Assembly: GCF_015291625.1 (NCBI RefSeq)
Contig: NZ_CP030047.1
Coordinates: 5,580,001 to 5,644,000 of the forward strand
DNA: 64,000 nt
Direction: 5' to 3'
From: Bradyrhizobium sp. CCBAU 53421
GTDB lineage: Bacteria > Pseudomonadota > Alphaproteobacteria > Rhizobiales > Xanthobacteraceae
The notes under the pieces are model-generated. The model was not told the origin of the DNA, made no database searches, and saw only the letters and a program-made list of their open reading frames with translations. Positions 51,372 to 61,091 of this stretch are shown piece after piece (positions within the stretch are counted from its first letter, which is position 1; the number at the start of each line of letters is the position of its first letter). Made by a program: the position numbers and the translations under genes.

Positions 51372-51378
51372 CCGGACC

Positions 51379-52638
51379 TCACCCTGCCGCCATCAAATCC
51401 TTCGCCAACGCCATGTAGGCCGGCAGCGTCACAGGGTCGTTCGCGGCATTGCCGGCGGCGTGGTGCGAGGCATAGCGCGCGATCACCATCTCTGCCTTCG
51501 GATCGATATAGATGCCCTGGCCGTGCACGCCGCGCGCCATGTAGGCGCCGTGCGCATTGTGCGTCACCCACCACTGATTGCGGTAGGAGGCACCAGGCAA
51601 TGTGGTGTAGCCCGCCGGCCTGAATTTCTCGGGGTCGCCGCCGCGCGCGATGTCCTCGACCACCGTTGACGGCACGATCTGGCGGCCGTTGAAGCGGCCG
51701 TGATTGCGCATCGTCTCGCCGAACCGGGCGAGATCGCGCAGCGTGGTCGAAAGCCCGCCGCCGCCGCTCTCGGTGCCGATGCGGTCGACGTGGTAATGCG
51801 CGTCCTCCTCCGCGCCCATCGGCGCCCAGATTCGCTCGGACAGCAGGTCCGACAAGGTCATGCCGCTGGCACGCCGGCAGATGAAGGCCAGCACGTCGGT
51901 GTTGACGGTCTTGTAGGCGAAGGCCTTGCCGTGCTCGCCCTGCTTCTGCTGCGCGCAGAGGAAGTCGAAGATGTTGGTGGCACCCTCGTAGCCCGGCGGG
52001 ATCGGCGCCATGCCGTTGGCGCGGCGCAGCCCCCACACGTCGGAATTCCTATCGGTATAGACCTCGGTGTATTTCAACCCCGTGGTCATATCCATCACCT
52101 CGTGCACGCGCGCATCGCCGAACGCGCTTGGCTTCAGCTCCGGCACATAGTCGGTGACCGGCGCCTGCGGATCGATCTTGCCTTCGGCGACCAGCATGCC
52201 GGCCAGCACGCCGGTGAACGACTTCGTCACCGACATCGCGATATGCGGCTTGTGCGGCTTCAAGGCGCCGAAATAGCGCTCGTAGATCAGTTTGCCCCGG
52301 TGCAGCACGGCGATGCCGTCGGCATAGCTGTCCTCGAGCATGCGCGCGAACGTCTGCGGGCGGCCGTCCATCGTCACCGACGCGGAGATGCCGATGTCGT
52401 GATCCTCGCGCGGCAGCATCGACGCAGGCCCGGCCCCGCGCCAGACGTTCACCGTCGGCACCAGCTGGCGGATGTTGCTCCAGGCCCAGCGCAGCTCAGG
52501 GAAGCTGCGGAACGAGCCGTCCAGGAACGTGATCGTCTTGTCTCGCGGCGGCGGAAAGCCCTGCATCCAGCCGAGCGTCTCGGGATCGCTCTCTGCGGCG
52601 GTCGGATTTTGTTGAGTTGCGGCGGCTGCGACGGACAT
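51379..52638 (-). CDS. Serine hydrolase of the beta-lactamase class C/6-aminohexanoate-dimer hydrolase type
   Basis: About 419 residues from ATG 52638; a start at 52689 is possible. The nucleophile motif is SVTK in AMSVTKSFTGVLAGML, followed by VMDMTTGLKYTEVYTD and AYKTVNTDVLAF in the Tyr region. HGAYMARGVHGQGIYIDPKAEMVIARY is the C-terminal strand set. Similar to the EstB/NylB-like esterases. No signal peptide is obvious. Confidence 0.85.
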   Translation of the reverse strand: MSVAAAATQQNPTAAESDPETLGWMQGFPPPRDKTITFLDGSFRSFPELRWAWSNIRQLVPTVNVWRGAGPASMLPREDHDIGISASVTMDGRPQTFARMLEDSYADGIAVLHRGKLIYERYFGALKPHKPHIAMSVTKSFTGVLAGMLVAEGKIDPQAPVTDYVPELKPSAFGDARVHEVMDMTTGLKYTEVYTDRNSDVWGLRRANGMAPIPPGYEGATNIFDFLCAQQKQGEHGKAFAYKTVNTDVLAFICRRASGMTLSDLLSERIWAPMGAEEDAHYHVDRIGTESGGGGLSTTLRDLARFGETMRNHGRFNGRQIVPSTVVEDIARGGDPEKFRPAGYTTLPGASYRNQWWVTHNAHGAYMARGVHGQGIYIDPKAEMVIARYASHHAAGNAANDPVTLPAYMALAKDLMAAG

Positions 52639-52826
52639 CAGGGGCTGGCTCCAGAGCTGCGGAGCGAAATGCGTATCACGCGATGGCATCGCACACATCC
52701 CGCGTTTGCGCCGGGGTGACCGTCGCCGCGTGCGCATGCCGCGAGGCAAATGGCCTCGCGCCGCATAGACCAGCTCGATCGGACGCACGACTGTCGCGTC
52801 CGGGCCAAATCATTCCACCAAGCGGA

Positions 52827-53300
52827 TTACGCCGCGGCCGCCCGCTCGATTGCGGCGATGTCGATGTTCTTCATCGTCATCATCGCCTCCATCGCGCGCC
52901 GTCCGGCGGCGCGATCGGTGCCGTTGACGAGCTCGAGCAGCCGCCGCGGCGTGATCTGCCAGGTAAAGCCCCAGCGATCCCGGCACCAGCCGCACGGCAA
53001 TTCCTTGCCGCCATTGCCGGTGACCGCATTCCAGTAGCGATCGGTCTCCTCCTGGCTGTCGGTGAGCACCATGAAGCTGACCGCCTCGTTCGGCGTGAAG
53101 TTGGAGCCGCCGTTCAGGCCGACGAAGCGGCGGCCGAGCACGGTGAACTCGACCGTCAGTTCATCGCCCTGCCCGATGCCCGGTATCGGCGAGACATGCC
53201 CTGCATCGACATGGCTGTCGGGAAACGTCGCGGCGTAGAATTCCGCCGCTGCGCGCGCCTGGCCTTGATCGAACCAAAGGCATGTGACGAGATCGGTCAT
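52827..53300 (-). CDS. VOC family protein (PhnB/3-demethylubiquinone methyltransferase-like fold)
   Basis: 157 residues. [29 protein letters not shown] opens the vicinal-oxygen-chelate fold; [27 protein letters not shown] and [23 protein letters not shown] are typical of the PhnB-like subgroup misnamed 3-demethylubiquinone 3-methyltransferase. Function unknown. Confidence 0.88.
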   Translation of the reverse strand: MTDLVTCLWFDQGQARAAAEFYAATFPDSHVDAGHVSPIPGIGQGDELTVEFTVLGRRFVGLNGGSNFTPNEAVSFMVLTDSQEETDRYWNAVTGNGGKELPCGWCRDRWGFTWQITPRRLLELVNGTDRAAGRRAMEAMMTMKNIDIAAIERAAAA

Positions 53301-53429
53301 TTGCAGTCTCCTGGTTTACGCGCAAAGGACGGTTGACGAAGAAGCCAGCCGACACCGCGGCAACGGGCTGGTGAAAATAATTCAGGGGAGCGGCGTTTGT
53401 CGCAACACCGCCTCTACACGCCCCGCCCT

Positions 53430-53550
53430 CGCCCCGGCGAAGGCCGGGACCCATGACCCCAAATGTAAATTGTTGAGTGTTGCTGACACGACGAGTTCCC
53501 ACATGACGCCTGCTGCGGCGTATGGGTCCCGGCCTCCCGCCGGGACGACA
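53430..53550. repeat. Inverted-repeat intergenic element
   Basis: GGCCGGGACCCAT (53442-53454) and its exact reverse complement ATGGGTCCCGGCC (53522-53534) are 67 bases apart, flanked by CCCCGGCGAA and CCGCCGGGACGAC. It looks like a REP-type or miniature palindromic unit in the 426-base gap between the VOC and GST genes. The rest of the gap has no gene I can support. Confidence 0.65.
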
Positions 53551-53726
53551 CTGAATATATTGCGCGATCACGAGTTATACGTTCGCATTCTCGCGACACA
53601 GATTGCCTTGCTCTTCGCTCCCCTGCGGAGGGCGCAGGGACGCTTGCGCTCAAAATAGTCCGGGATCGGCTGTCGGGACGGACGCCGCTCGTTCGTCCTC
53701 GGAACGCAAGGACATGGAGTGAAACG

Positions 53727-54380
53727 ATGACCCCGACCATCACCGCCTTCGAACGGTCCCCCGATGGCGGCAAGGGACTGGCGCGCGATACGCGCGTTCG
53801 TTGGGCGCTGGAAGAAGTCGGCCAACCTTACGAGGTTCGCCTGGTTTCGTTCCAGGCGATGAAGCAGCCGCCACATCTGGCGCTGCATCCCTTCGGCCAG
53901 ATTCCGACCTATGAGGAAGGTGATCTCGCACTGTTCGAAACCGGATCGATCGTGCTCCATATCGCCGAGCGCCACGCCGGCCTGCTGCCTGACGACGCCA
54001 ATGCCCGCGCCCGCGCAATCAGCTGGATGTTTGCCGCGGTCAACACCGTGGAACCGCCGATCCTCGAACTCGTCACCGCCAGGATCCTGGAGAGCGACAA
54101 GCCCTGGACCCAAGAGCGCCTGCCCCTGGTCATGGATCGCATCCGCGACCGGCTGAAGCAGCTCTCCGCCCGCCTCGGCGATGCCGACTGGCTCGACGGC
54201 GCATTCAGCGCGGGCGACCTGATGATGGTGTCGGTGCTGCTCAGGCTGAGACTATCGGGCATCCTCGACGAATATCCGAACCTTTCCGCGTACGTCGCCC
54301 ACGGCGAAGCGCGACCGGCGTACAAGCGGGCTTTCGCGGCGCAGCTGGCGGTTAACACGGGCAAGCAACCGACCGGCTGA
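53727..54380 (+). CDS. Glutathione S-transferase family protein
   Basis: 217 residues. AFERSPDGGKGLARDTRVRWALEEVGQPYEVRLVSF is the thioredoxin-like start, then HPFGQIPTYEEGDLALFETGSIVLHIAERH (cis-Pro and E-T/S-G-S motifs). The C-terminal helical domain contains FSAGDLMMVSVLLRLR. Stands alone. Confidence 0.87.
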   Translation: MTPTITAFERSPDGGKGLARDTRVRWALEEVGQPYEVRLVSFQAMKQPPHLALHPFGQIPTYEEGDLALFETGSIVLHIAERHAGLLPDDANARARAISWMFAAVNTVEPPILELVTARILESDKPWTQERLPLVMDRIRDRLKQLSARLGDADWLDGAFSAGDLMMVSVLLRLRLSGILDEYPNLSAYVAHGEARPAYKRAFAAQLAVNTGKQPTG

Positions 54381-54405
54381 GGCTTGGGCACGCGGGATAT
54401 GCGCA

Positions 54406-55602
54406 CTAGTCGAATGACTCGTGTTCCGCCAGCGGTTCGGTCAGCTCAAATCCCGGATGAAGCTGCGAAATGATCTTGAGCGCGGTGCTGCCGGGTGCGA
54501 TCCCCGCGGGATGCACGCCCGACGCATTGAAATACTGGTTGCTCAGCACCGCCACGCCGCATTGCAGTTCCGGCACAACGATCACGATCGCCTCGAACCC
54601 GCCCTGGCTCGTCGCACCATTCTTCGTGAAGACGGCATGGCCTTGCGCGTCCGACGTGATTTGCCAGGCGAGCCCCATGGTGACGCTGGTCTTTTCCCCA
54701 CAGACCGGGAATGTCCCCTGGTTCTGCTGCGTGAGCGCGATCTGCGCGCCGAGCGGCCCCTTCGGTGCCGCGATCTGCGCGGCAAGAAACTTCAGCATAT
54801 CGTCGCCGGTGGATTTCAGATCGAAGGCCGTGCCGCCAGTCGGCGTATTGCGATCGAACACGATCGAATATGGCGGCTCAGTGCTCTTGCTCCAATGCCC
54901 GATACATCCCTGCGCGATCTTCCAGGAAGAATCGAGCACGGCTCCGGTCTGCTTCATGCCGAGCGGACCGGTGACGTATTCGGCCAGGATCAAGTTGTAG
55001 TTATGGCCCGGGTCATTCCCATACATCTGCGTGACCGCAAAACCCAGGGTCACAAAACCGATATTGGAATACTGCCAGCATCCTGGCGGCGGCGTATCGT
55101 ATTGATTCCACCACGCGACGAGTTCGCTGGAGGGCGGCTGATCGGCAAACAGTTGCTGGCTGTAGCCGGTCAAGCCATCCCCCGGCTGCTCCGGCATGCC
55201 GGAGGTATGGGTGGCGAATTGCACGAGCTGGATGGCGTCCAGCACCGGCGTTCCGATCGGGTTCGGGCTGAGGTTGTGGCCAGCGTTCAGATAAGGGCCG
55301 ATCGGGTCGTCGAGACTGGGCCCGCCTGCCTTGACCGCCACCGCCAGCAATGTGCTGGTGAACACCTTGGTCACCGATCCGATCTCGAACACCGTGTCGG
55401 TCGTGACGGCAAATGGCGCGGGCGAAGAGCCGGGCACGCCTGACAGTCCCTTGGGGTAGACGTAGCCCTTGGTGCCGAATGACTTTTCGTCATAGACCGC
55501 GATGCAGCAGCCGGGTGCATTGCTGATCTTGAGATAATTTTCGGCCGCCTGCTGAACGATTTGTGCCGGACTTGTCGTCCCGTCGATCACTTGGTCGCTC
55601 AT
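54406..55602 (-). CDS. Serine beta-lactamase-like protein (class C fold)
   Basis: 398 residues; GAGAGGGCGAA before ATG, no signal peptide. Active-site motifs: S-x-x-K in EIGSVTKVFTSTLLA, Y-S-N in CWQYSNIGFVTLG, and KNG in FTKNGATSQG in place of KTG. NAPGCCIAVYDEK opens the fold. With no signal peptide and a modified third motif it is more likely an esterase/peptidase of the class C family than a secreted beta-lactamase. Confidence 0.85.
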   Translation of the reverse strand: MSDQVIDGTTSPAQIVQQAAENYLKISNAPGCCIAVYDEKSFGTKGYVYPKGLSGVPGSSPAPFAVTTDTVFEIGSVTKVFTSTLLAVAVKAGGPSLDDPIGPYLNAGHNLSPNPIGTPVLDAIQLVQFATHTSGMPEQPGDGLTGYSQQLFADQPPSSELVAWWNQYDTPPPGCWQYSNIGFVTLGFAVTQMYGNDPGHNYNLILAEYVTGPLGMKQTGAVLDSSWKIAQGCIGHWSKSTEPPYSIVFDRNTPTGGTAFDLKSTGDDMLKFLAAQIAAPKGPLGAQIALTQQNQGTFPVCGEKTSVTMGLAWQITSDAQGHAVFTKNGATSQGGFEAIVIVVPELQCGVAVLSNQYFNASGVHPAGIAPGSTALKIISQLHPGFELTEPLAEHESFD

Positions 55603-55898
55603 TTCGCCCTCTCACGGTGAAGATGCACGAGCTGATCTTTGGTTGCATCTTCTCATATAACTTCGTCCAGCGCGAGTGAAATCACCGTTACTGTTTGTTT
55701 CAAGTTCGCTCGTCCGTTGAGCATTCGTGCGGACAGCCGCGTGATCAAACATTGCTTCGCCCCGGACTCTCGGCGGTCGCGAAACTCACGCAGCGTTGAG
55801 CCGGCGTGAGCAAGGATTGCGTTTAACTGCGCCCGCTCCGCGCACATCTATCTGACGAGGCCAGACTCCTTGGCCCCGTAAGCAAACGGAGAAACTGA

Positions 55899-56135
55899 AT
55901 GACGAACGTCAAACTGTTGTCGGCTGCTTTAATCGCGGTTGCCACGATCGCGTCACCGGCAATTGCGCGTGAAACCCACGTTGCCTCCAGGCATGTCGCC
56001 GAAGCCAACGCAGCCGCGCCGGCCGAGCCCGTCTATGTCGAGGGTCGCGCCTGCATTCCGGCGCCGCGTGTCGGTTCATTCGCGACTGCGCCCTGGACCG
56101 GCGGCAATGTCCCCTGCGAACCGGGTCCGTATTGA
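55899..56135 (+). CDS. Small secreted protein, unrecognised
   Basis: 78 residues; CGGAGAAACTGA before ATG. A signal peptide (LLSAALIAVATIASPAIA) is followed by a short mature part with two cysteines (GRACIPAPRVG, NVPCEPGPY) that could pair. The pattern of small Pro-rich exported proteins with CxPxPRVG is common in Bradyrhizobium; function unknown. Confidence 0.7.
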   Translation: MTNVKLLSAALIAVATIASPAIARETHVASRHVAEANAAAPAEPVYVEGRACIPAPRVGSFATAPWTGGNVPCEPGPY

Positions 56136-56278
56136 TCGCGCCGCGCGCATCGGTCGGCCGAGCTGCTGTTAGCTGCTGAGTCGGCGCGATGTGCGATTGC
56201 GACAGATAACAAGATTCCAGCTCGTAGAGCGGGTCAGCGATCGCTTAATCCGCTCTGCGCGCTGAGGGCCGCCGCGCG

Positions 56279-57175
56279 TCAGTCGCGCGATATCGACAAG
56301 CCGGCGAGAAGCGGAGCGTGGGCAGCGAGCCTGCGGGATATGAACTCGGTGAAGAGCCGCACGCGCTTCGTCTTGCGTGTCTCCCCCTGCGTGAGAAGCC
56401 AGAGCGTTCCGTACATATGCAGGTCGGTACCCGGCACCCTCACCAGCAGAGGGTCGGCGTCTCCGACGAAGCACGGCAGCGTCGTCATCCCGATCCCCTG
56501 CCGCACCGCGACGATCTGCGCCTCGGCATCTGTAGCCCTGAACGGAACCTCGGCGGCGCGAACCTCACCCTCGTGGGCCCAGTCCGGGATTCCATGAATA
56601 CTGATGACGATCCACCTGATGGGATCAGGCGCGCCCGCGCGCCATGCGGCCAGTCGCTCGCGGGATATGTAGATGCCTCCGAACAGCTCCGGTCCCTTCA
56701 GCCCGTGAAGATTGAGCGGCAGGGTTTGGCGGTCGTAGACGACACGGATCGCGACGTCGGCCTCCCGGTTGGTCAGATTTGCCAGCTCGCCGAACGACAG
56801 GATCTCCATCTCGATGTCCGGATGCAGGCGCGCGAAATCGGCGAAGTCCGGCATCAGCAGGTGTGTCGCGAGGGTCGGTGCCAGTGTCACCCGCAGCAGC
56901 CCGCGCACGCTCTGGTCGCGGCCGAAGACGCGCGTCTCCAGCTGGTGCGACGACGCTTCCATCTGGTCCGCGAGCTCGAGAACCTCCTCCCCCGCAGCCG
57001 TCAGGCGGTAGCCCGAAGGCAGTTTCTCGAACATCTGCGCCCCGAGCCGTTCCTCAAGCTGGGCGACGCGTCGCAGCACGGTCGAGTGGTTCACCCCAAG
57101 CCGCTCGGCGGCAGCCCGCACCGAGCCTCCGCGCGCGACGGCAAGAAAGTAGCGAACGTCATCCCAGTCGATCAT
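56279..57175 (-). CDS. LysR family transcriptional regulator
   Basis: 298 residues from ATG 57175. HTH: IDWDDVRYFLAVARGGSVRAAAERLGVNHSTVLRRVAQLE. Effector domain with VRGLLRVTLAPTLATHLLMPDFADFARL and VAVRQGIGMTTLPCFVGDADPLLVRV. Divergent from the SDR/F420-reductase operon at 57465, the probable target. Confidence 0.9.
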   Translation of the reverse strand: MIDWDDVRYFLAVARGGSVRAAAERLGVNHSTVLRRVAQLEERLGAQMFEKLPSGYRLTAAGEEVLELADQMEASSHQLETRVFGRDQSVRGLLRVTLAPTLATHLLMPDFADFARLHPDIEMEILSFGELANLTNREADVAIRVVYDRQTLPLNLHGLKGPELFGGIYISRERLAAWRAGAPDPIRWIVISIHGIPDWAHEGEVRAAEVPFRATDAEAQIVAVRQGIGMTTLPCFVGDADPLLVRVPGTDLHMYGTLWLLTQGETRKTKRVRLFTEFISRRLAAHAPLLAGLSISRD

Positions 57176-57464
57176 GGTGCAATCCAGCACCGCTGGGGTG
57201 CGCCTTCCAAAGCCGATATCCGATACACCGAACAAGATCTCGTATGTGGGTATTGCGCGCGATCATCATAGCCCAAGCCGACAAGCGCGGCCCATTCCGA
57301 ACGACGGACATCCGTCATCGCGGCCTCCTTCAACCGTCCAGCCGGATGGATTTCGCACCACCGATGTGCGCGCTTCCGCACTCAACGCCTGACGCCGGCT
57401 GGCCTACTTCGAGGTGCTCGGGGGCATCCCCGAATGACCAAAGACGGAGCCTGAAGGAGAAGTC

Positions 57465-58199
57465 ATGGGTAAGCTTGAGGGTAAGGTTGCAGTCGTCACG
57501 GGTGGATCGAGCGGCATGGCGCTGGCGAGCTCCCGGCGGTTCGTTGAAGAAGGCGCCTATGTTTTCATCACAGGGCGAAGGCAGGAGGCGCTCGACGAGG
57601 CCGTCAAGCTGATTGGCCGCAACGTGACCGGTGTACGCGGCGACGCGGCCCGCCTCGACGACCTCGACCGCCTGTTCGACACCGTCAAGCGGGAAAAGGG
57701 CAAGATCGACGTCCTGTACGCGAGCGCCGGCATGGGCAACGCCGTGCCGCTGGGCGAGATTACCGAGCAGCATTTTGATGCGACCTTCGACCTGAATACG
57801 CGCGGCACGCTGTTTGCGGTTCAGAAGGCGTTGCCGCTGTTCAACGATGGCGGATCGATCTTCATGACCGGGTCAGTTGCTTCGGTGAAAGGCTTTCCCG
57901 GTTACGGCGTGTATGCGGCGAGCAAGGCGGCGCTGCGCTCATTCGCACGCACCTGGCTCAACGAGCTGAAGGGCAGGAACATCCGGGTGAACGTGCTGAG
58001 CCCGGGGCCGATCGCCACGCCGATGCAGGACCAGGTTCTCACCGAGGAGGCGAAGCGGATGTTCGAATCTCTGATCCCGCGGGGAAAGATGGGTCGTCCC
58101 GAGGAAATTGCGGCGGCCGCGCTGTTTCTCGCCTCAGACGATTCGAGCTTTGTGAATGGAGTGGAGTTGTCAGTCGACGGCGGCTTCTCGGCCATCTGA
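57465..58199 (+). CDS. Short-chain dehydrogenase/reductase
   Basis: 244 residues, AAGGAGAAGTC before ATG. Classical SDR: TGGSSGM cofactor motif, with the last Gly of the usual GxG replaced so that it reads GMALA, YASAG for NNAG, catalytic Ser in FMTGSVAS and YAASK (Tyr and Lys). NVLSPGPIATPM follows. Cytoplasmic NAD(P)-dependent oxidoreductase; substrate unknown. Operon with the gene at 58230, 30 nt downstream. Confidence 0.9.
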   Translation: MGKLEGKVAVVTGGSSGMALASSRRFVEEGAYVFITGRRQEALDEAVKLIGRNVTGVRGDAARLDDLDRLFDTVKREKGKIDVLYASAGMGNAVPLGEITEQHFDATFDLNTRGTLFAVQKALPLFNDGGSIFMTGSVASVKGFPGYGVYAASKAALRSFARTWLNELKGRNIRVNVLSPGPIATPMQDQVLTEEAKRMFESLIPRGKMGRPEEIAAAALFLASDDSSFVNGVELSVDGGFSAI

Positions 58200-58229
58200 A
58201 TTCACCCGCAACACGTATCGGAGAAACAT

Positions 58230-58829
58230 ATGAGTTACGCAATTATCGGCTTCGGCAAGGTAGGCCAGGCCCTCGCCCGAGCCTTCGCCCGCAAGAACAT
58301 CGAGGTGACCGTCGCGAGCCGCCGGCCACCCGAGGCGTTGGTACCGCAGGCGCGGGCGATCGGGCCCACGGTGGTCGCCAGGTCGCTGCGGGATGCACTC
58401 GAGGCCGACACGATCATCCTGGCGGTCCCGTTCGAGGAGCATCGCGAGGTTGCGAAGACGCTGCCGAGCTGGAAAGGCAAGACGGTCATCGACGCGATGA
58501 ACGCGTTGGTTCCGCTTGAGGAGCTGGACGGTCTCCCCTCGTCCGCCTTCGCCGCCAAGGCGTTCACCGGCGCCAGGTTCGTGAAAGGGTTCAATCACCT
58601 GATTGCGGCCAAGTTGGCTGCCGATCCGATCGTCGAGGGCGGCCACCGGGTCATCTTCCTGTCCAGCGACGACGAGGACGCGATCGCTCCCGTGGCGGCC
58701 CTCGCCAAGCAACTCGGGTTCGCACCCGTCAAGCTCGGAAAGCTCAACGAAGGTGGCGCGCTGGTGCACGCACGCGGCCGCGTTTGGGGCCCGCTGATCT
58801 TCCAGGATCTATTCAAGAAGGAGCAGTGA
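58230..58829 (+). CDS. NADPH-dependent F420 reductase-like oxidoreductase
   Basis: 199 residues, CGGAGAAACAT before ATG. Dinucleotide site GFGKVGQALARAFARKNIEVTVASRRP, then ILAVPFEEHREVAKTL and VIDAMNALVPL as in the Npd/F420-dependent NADP reductase family. Alphaproteobacteria of this type often lack F420, so the true partner may be another hydride acceptor. Operon with the SDR. Confidence 0.85.
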   Translation: MSYAIIGFGKVGQALARAFARKNIEVTVASRRPPEALVPQARAIGPTVVARSLRDALEADTIILAVPFEEHREVAKTLPSWKGKTVIDAMNALVPLEELDGLPSSAFAAKAFTGARFVKGFNHLIAAKLAADPIVEGGHRVIFLSSDDEDAIAPVAALAKQLGFAPVKLGKLNEGGALVHARGRVWGPLIFQDLFKKEQ

Positions 58830-58964
58830 TCGGCGTATGGGCGCCGTTCGAACAGCGGGGCGACACCCTGGCCGCGCCGGATGTACAGCGCGCAGTTCGG
58901 TTCAACGGTGTCAAACGGCGTCAGATATGACAACGCGTTCTCGCGACGATAATCGTCCGAGCTT

Positions 58965-59440
58965 TACTGTTGGTTTCACCCTCTTCGATCCGAGGGCGCA
59001 GGGAAGACCGGGTGCCGATCGCACCCATGGGCCCCGAGCGATGGGTAGAGAGCTCGGGGGTAGGACCACAGGTGTAACCGGAAACATCCGGCCTTCCCTG
59101 CGCGATGGTTGTGCGGCTTACTTCGTGCTCTCCCCGGCGAGACTGGGCTTCTTTGTCACCGTCCTCACACGCGCATCGCGCAATGCAAGAAGACACCTGC
59201 CGTTAGGGCGTCAGGACCACACGACTTCGCCGTCCGCCTCATGCGCGTTCGTCAACTGCGCACTCAGCGTCCACCGCATCCCACACCACGCTCGTGACGA
59301 TCGCGATCCGCCCCTCGTGTCGGGTGAGACCGGCGGATTGAACATCTGAGTTGGGTTAAACGCCAAGCGGAATATTTTCTTATCGCAGGATTGACACGTT
59401 TTGGTGAGTTGCCCGTCGGGTTGATTTGTCGCACGTGGTG
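58965..59440. repeat. Bradyrhizobium-type intergenic repeat
   Basis: In the 789-base gap between the F420-like gene and the next one. Blocks such as GAGGGCGCAGGGAA, GGTGCCGATCGCACCC, GACCACACGACTTCGCCGTC and CGTCGGGTTGATTT are ones I know from a multi-copy intergenic sequence of Bradyrhizobium and relatives. No protein or RNA gene is evident. The flanks 58830-58964 and 59441-59618 hold nothing I can name. Confidence 0.55.
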
Positions 59441-59618
59441 GAGCGGGATTCGAGAAACACGTCGGCCAGGGAGCGCATGAGCACTGGGAAGAAAGCCACG
59501 CTCCGTCCTTCTCGTCTCCGCTCCACAAGCGTCGCTCAGCCAACAGGCCAGTACGGTGGCGATCCGGCGGCCGCAAAGGGCCAGTTGAGCATTTTGCGCT
59601 CGCGGTTGTTTGGCCCGG

Positions 59619-60263
59619 TTACGCCTTGCTCTGAACATCGGCGATGAGCTTGATGATCATTGGTCGAACGAAGTCGACGTGATCGAGAATCCGGCGGGGC
59701 ATGTGTTCGACATAGGTCACGAACTTGTCCAGCACGTCGTGGGCGGCTGAAATACCGACCTCGCGAACGTGTGAGTCCACCTTTTGCTTGCCTTCCTTGT
59801 ACTGACTGTAGAAGGCGCCGATCTGCTTGCACATCAGCTCGTCGATTGGACCGATCGACTGGCGCGGATGCAGGGGAAGACCGCCCATGGCCACCTGCGT
59901 CGCCCGGTCCATCGGAAGGTAGATGATATTCCAATCGTCATAAGGCAACAGGTTCATCAACTTGATCAGAAACTGGCCGAGTTCGCCGTTGTAGACCGGC
60001 TCGGAAAGCACGAAGAACGGTCGGATCGCGTTGTGGCCATGGGCCTGCAGCAGCTCCGTTTCGATCTTTGTCCGGCGCGCATCCTGTGTCGCCAGGGATT
60101 GCTTGACCCTGCGCGCGAACTCGGCCTCGTCGGGAATGATATTCGCGGCGTCGTTCAGGCCGAATCCCAGCGACCGCAGCATGTCGCCATGTCGTCCCGC
60201 GAACACGTCTTCGCCGAACACGCGGCGCTTGCCGTCAGAATCGGTCTTCCGCTTGCCGAACAT
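59619..60263 (-). CDS. Conserved hypothetical protein
   Basis: 214 residues from ATG 60263 (MFGKRKTDSDGKRRVFGEDVF); the longer open frame has no support. Largely alpha/beta with segments IRPFFVLSEPVYNGELGQFLIKLMNLL, WNIIYLPMDRATQVAMGGLPLHP and SIGPIDELMCKQIGAFYSQYKEG, and a C-terminal helix with MPRRILDHVDFVRPMIIKLI. No known motif or membrane helix. It sits between the intergenic repeat and a GST gene. Confidence 0.6.
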   Translation of the reverse strand: MFGKRKTDSDGKRRVFGEDVFAGRHGDMLRSLGFGLNDAANIIPDEAEFARRVKQSLATQDARRTKIETELLQAHGHNAIRPFFVLSEPVYNGELGQFLIKLMNLLPYDDWNIIYLPMDRATQVAMGGLPLHPRQSIGPIDELMCKQIGAFYSQYKEGKQKVDSHVREVGISAAHDVLDKFVTYVEHMPRRILDHVDFVRPMIIKLIADVQSKA

Positions 60264-60424
60264 GCGCAACCCCCTGTTGTTTTGCGGGGAGGCTAAACGG
60301 GAACGATTAAGAAGTTGAAGGTCGCGAAAGGTAAAATTTGCCTTACACGGCCCCTGGAAACAGCCCGCGTCGGGCCGCTCTCGCGTCAGTCTCACGAGAG
60401 CGGTGTCGCAAACTACGATCTCGA

Positions 60425-61078
60425 TCAAGCTGCCTCGATCGGCTCGGACATCGTGATCCGGTTCTTGACGCTCGGACGCTCCTGCATCGCTGCATACCAT
60501 GCCGAAAGAGCCTCGCACTCCACCGGCACCGGCACCTTCACAAGTCCCGCGAATATCAAGCCGCCTATGACGGTGATATCGGCCATCGTGAATGCGTCGC
60601 CGGCGACGAACGGCTGTCCTTTCAGAATGCCGTCGAAGTAGTGCATCCCCCTGAGGGCCTTGTCGCGCTGACGGAATCCCCATTCGGGGTTCTGATAGAT
60701 TTCGACATGAGGCCCGAGGCCCGGCGTGGCGTGGTGGAAATAGACGCTGATGGCATCGAGCAGTTCCAGTTCGGCGCGCTTGCTCATCATGTGGATCACG
60801 CCCTTTTCGCGCGGCGTCCTGCCGGTCAGCGTCGGTGCGCCGTCGAGCGCGTCAAGGTACTCGGTAATGGCCGTGCACTCGCCAATGAAGGTCCCGTCGT
60901 CGAGTTCGAGCACCGGCAGGGTGCCGGAGTAGTTCTTGGCCAGGAATTCGGGCTTCTTGTGCTCGCCCTTGTAGAGATCGACCAATACGAACTCCACTTG
61001 CGACCGCAGCTTCTTCTCGGCCAGGGCGATGCGAACACGGGCCGGATATGGGCCAGTTGGCCAATCGTAAATCTTCAT
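60425..61078 (-). CDS. Glutathione S-transferase family protein
   Basis: 217 residues; CAAAGGAGTCCCG before ATG. MKIYDWPTGPYPARVRIALAEKKL begins the thioredoxin-like domain; YSGTLPVLELDDGTFIGECTAITEYLDAL gives cis-Pro and E-C-T in place of ES. The helical domain includes FTMADITVIGGLIFAGL. It is divergent from the TetR gene with two operators between them; likely TetR-repressed detoxification. Confidence 0.9.
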   Translation of the reverse strand: MKIYDWPTGPYPARVRIALAEKKLRSQVEFVLVDLYKGEHKKPEFLAKNYSGTLPVLELDDGTFIGECTAITEYLDALDGAPTLTGRTPREKGVIHMMSKRAELELLDAISVYFHHATPGLGPHVEIYQNPEWGFRQRDKALRGMHYFDGILKGQPFVAGDAFTMADITVIGGLIFAGLVKVPVPVECEALSAWYAAMQERPSVKNRITMSEPIEAA

Positions 61079-61091
61079 CGGGACTCCTTTG

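Noticed and set aside
55653..55847. 64-codon minus-strand ORF
   Set aside because: No ribosome site and no similarity to a known small protein; it lies in a promoter-like gap.
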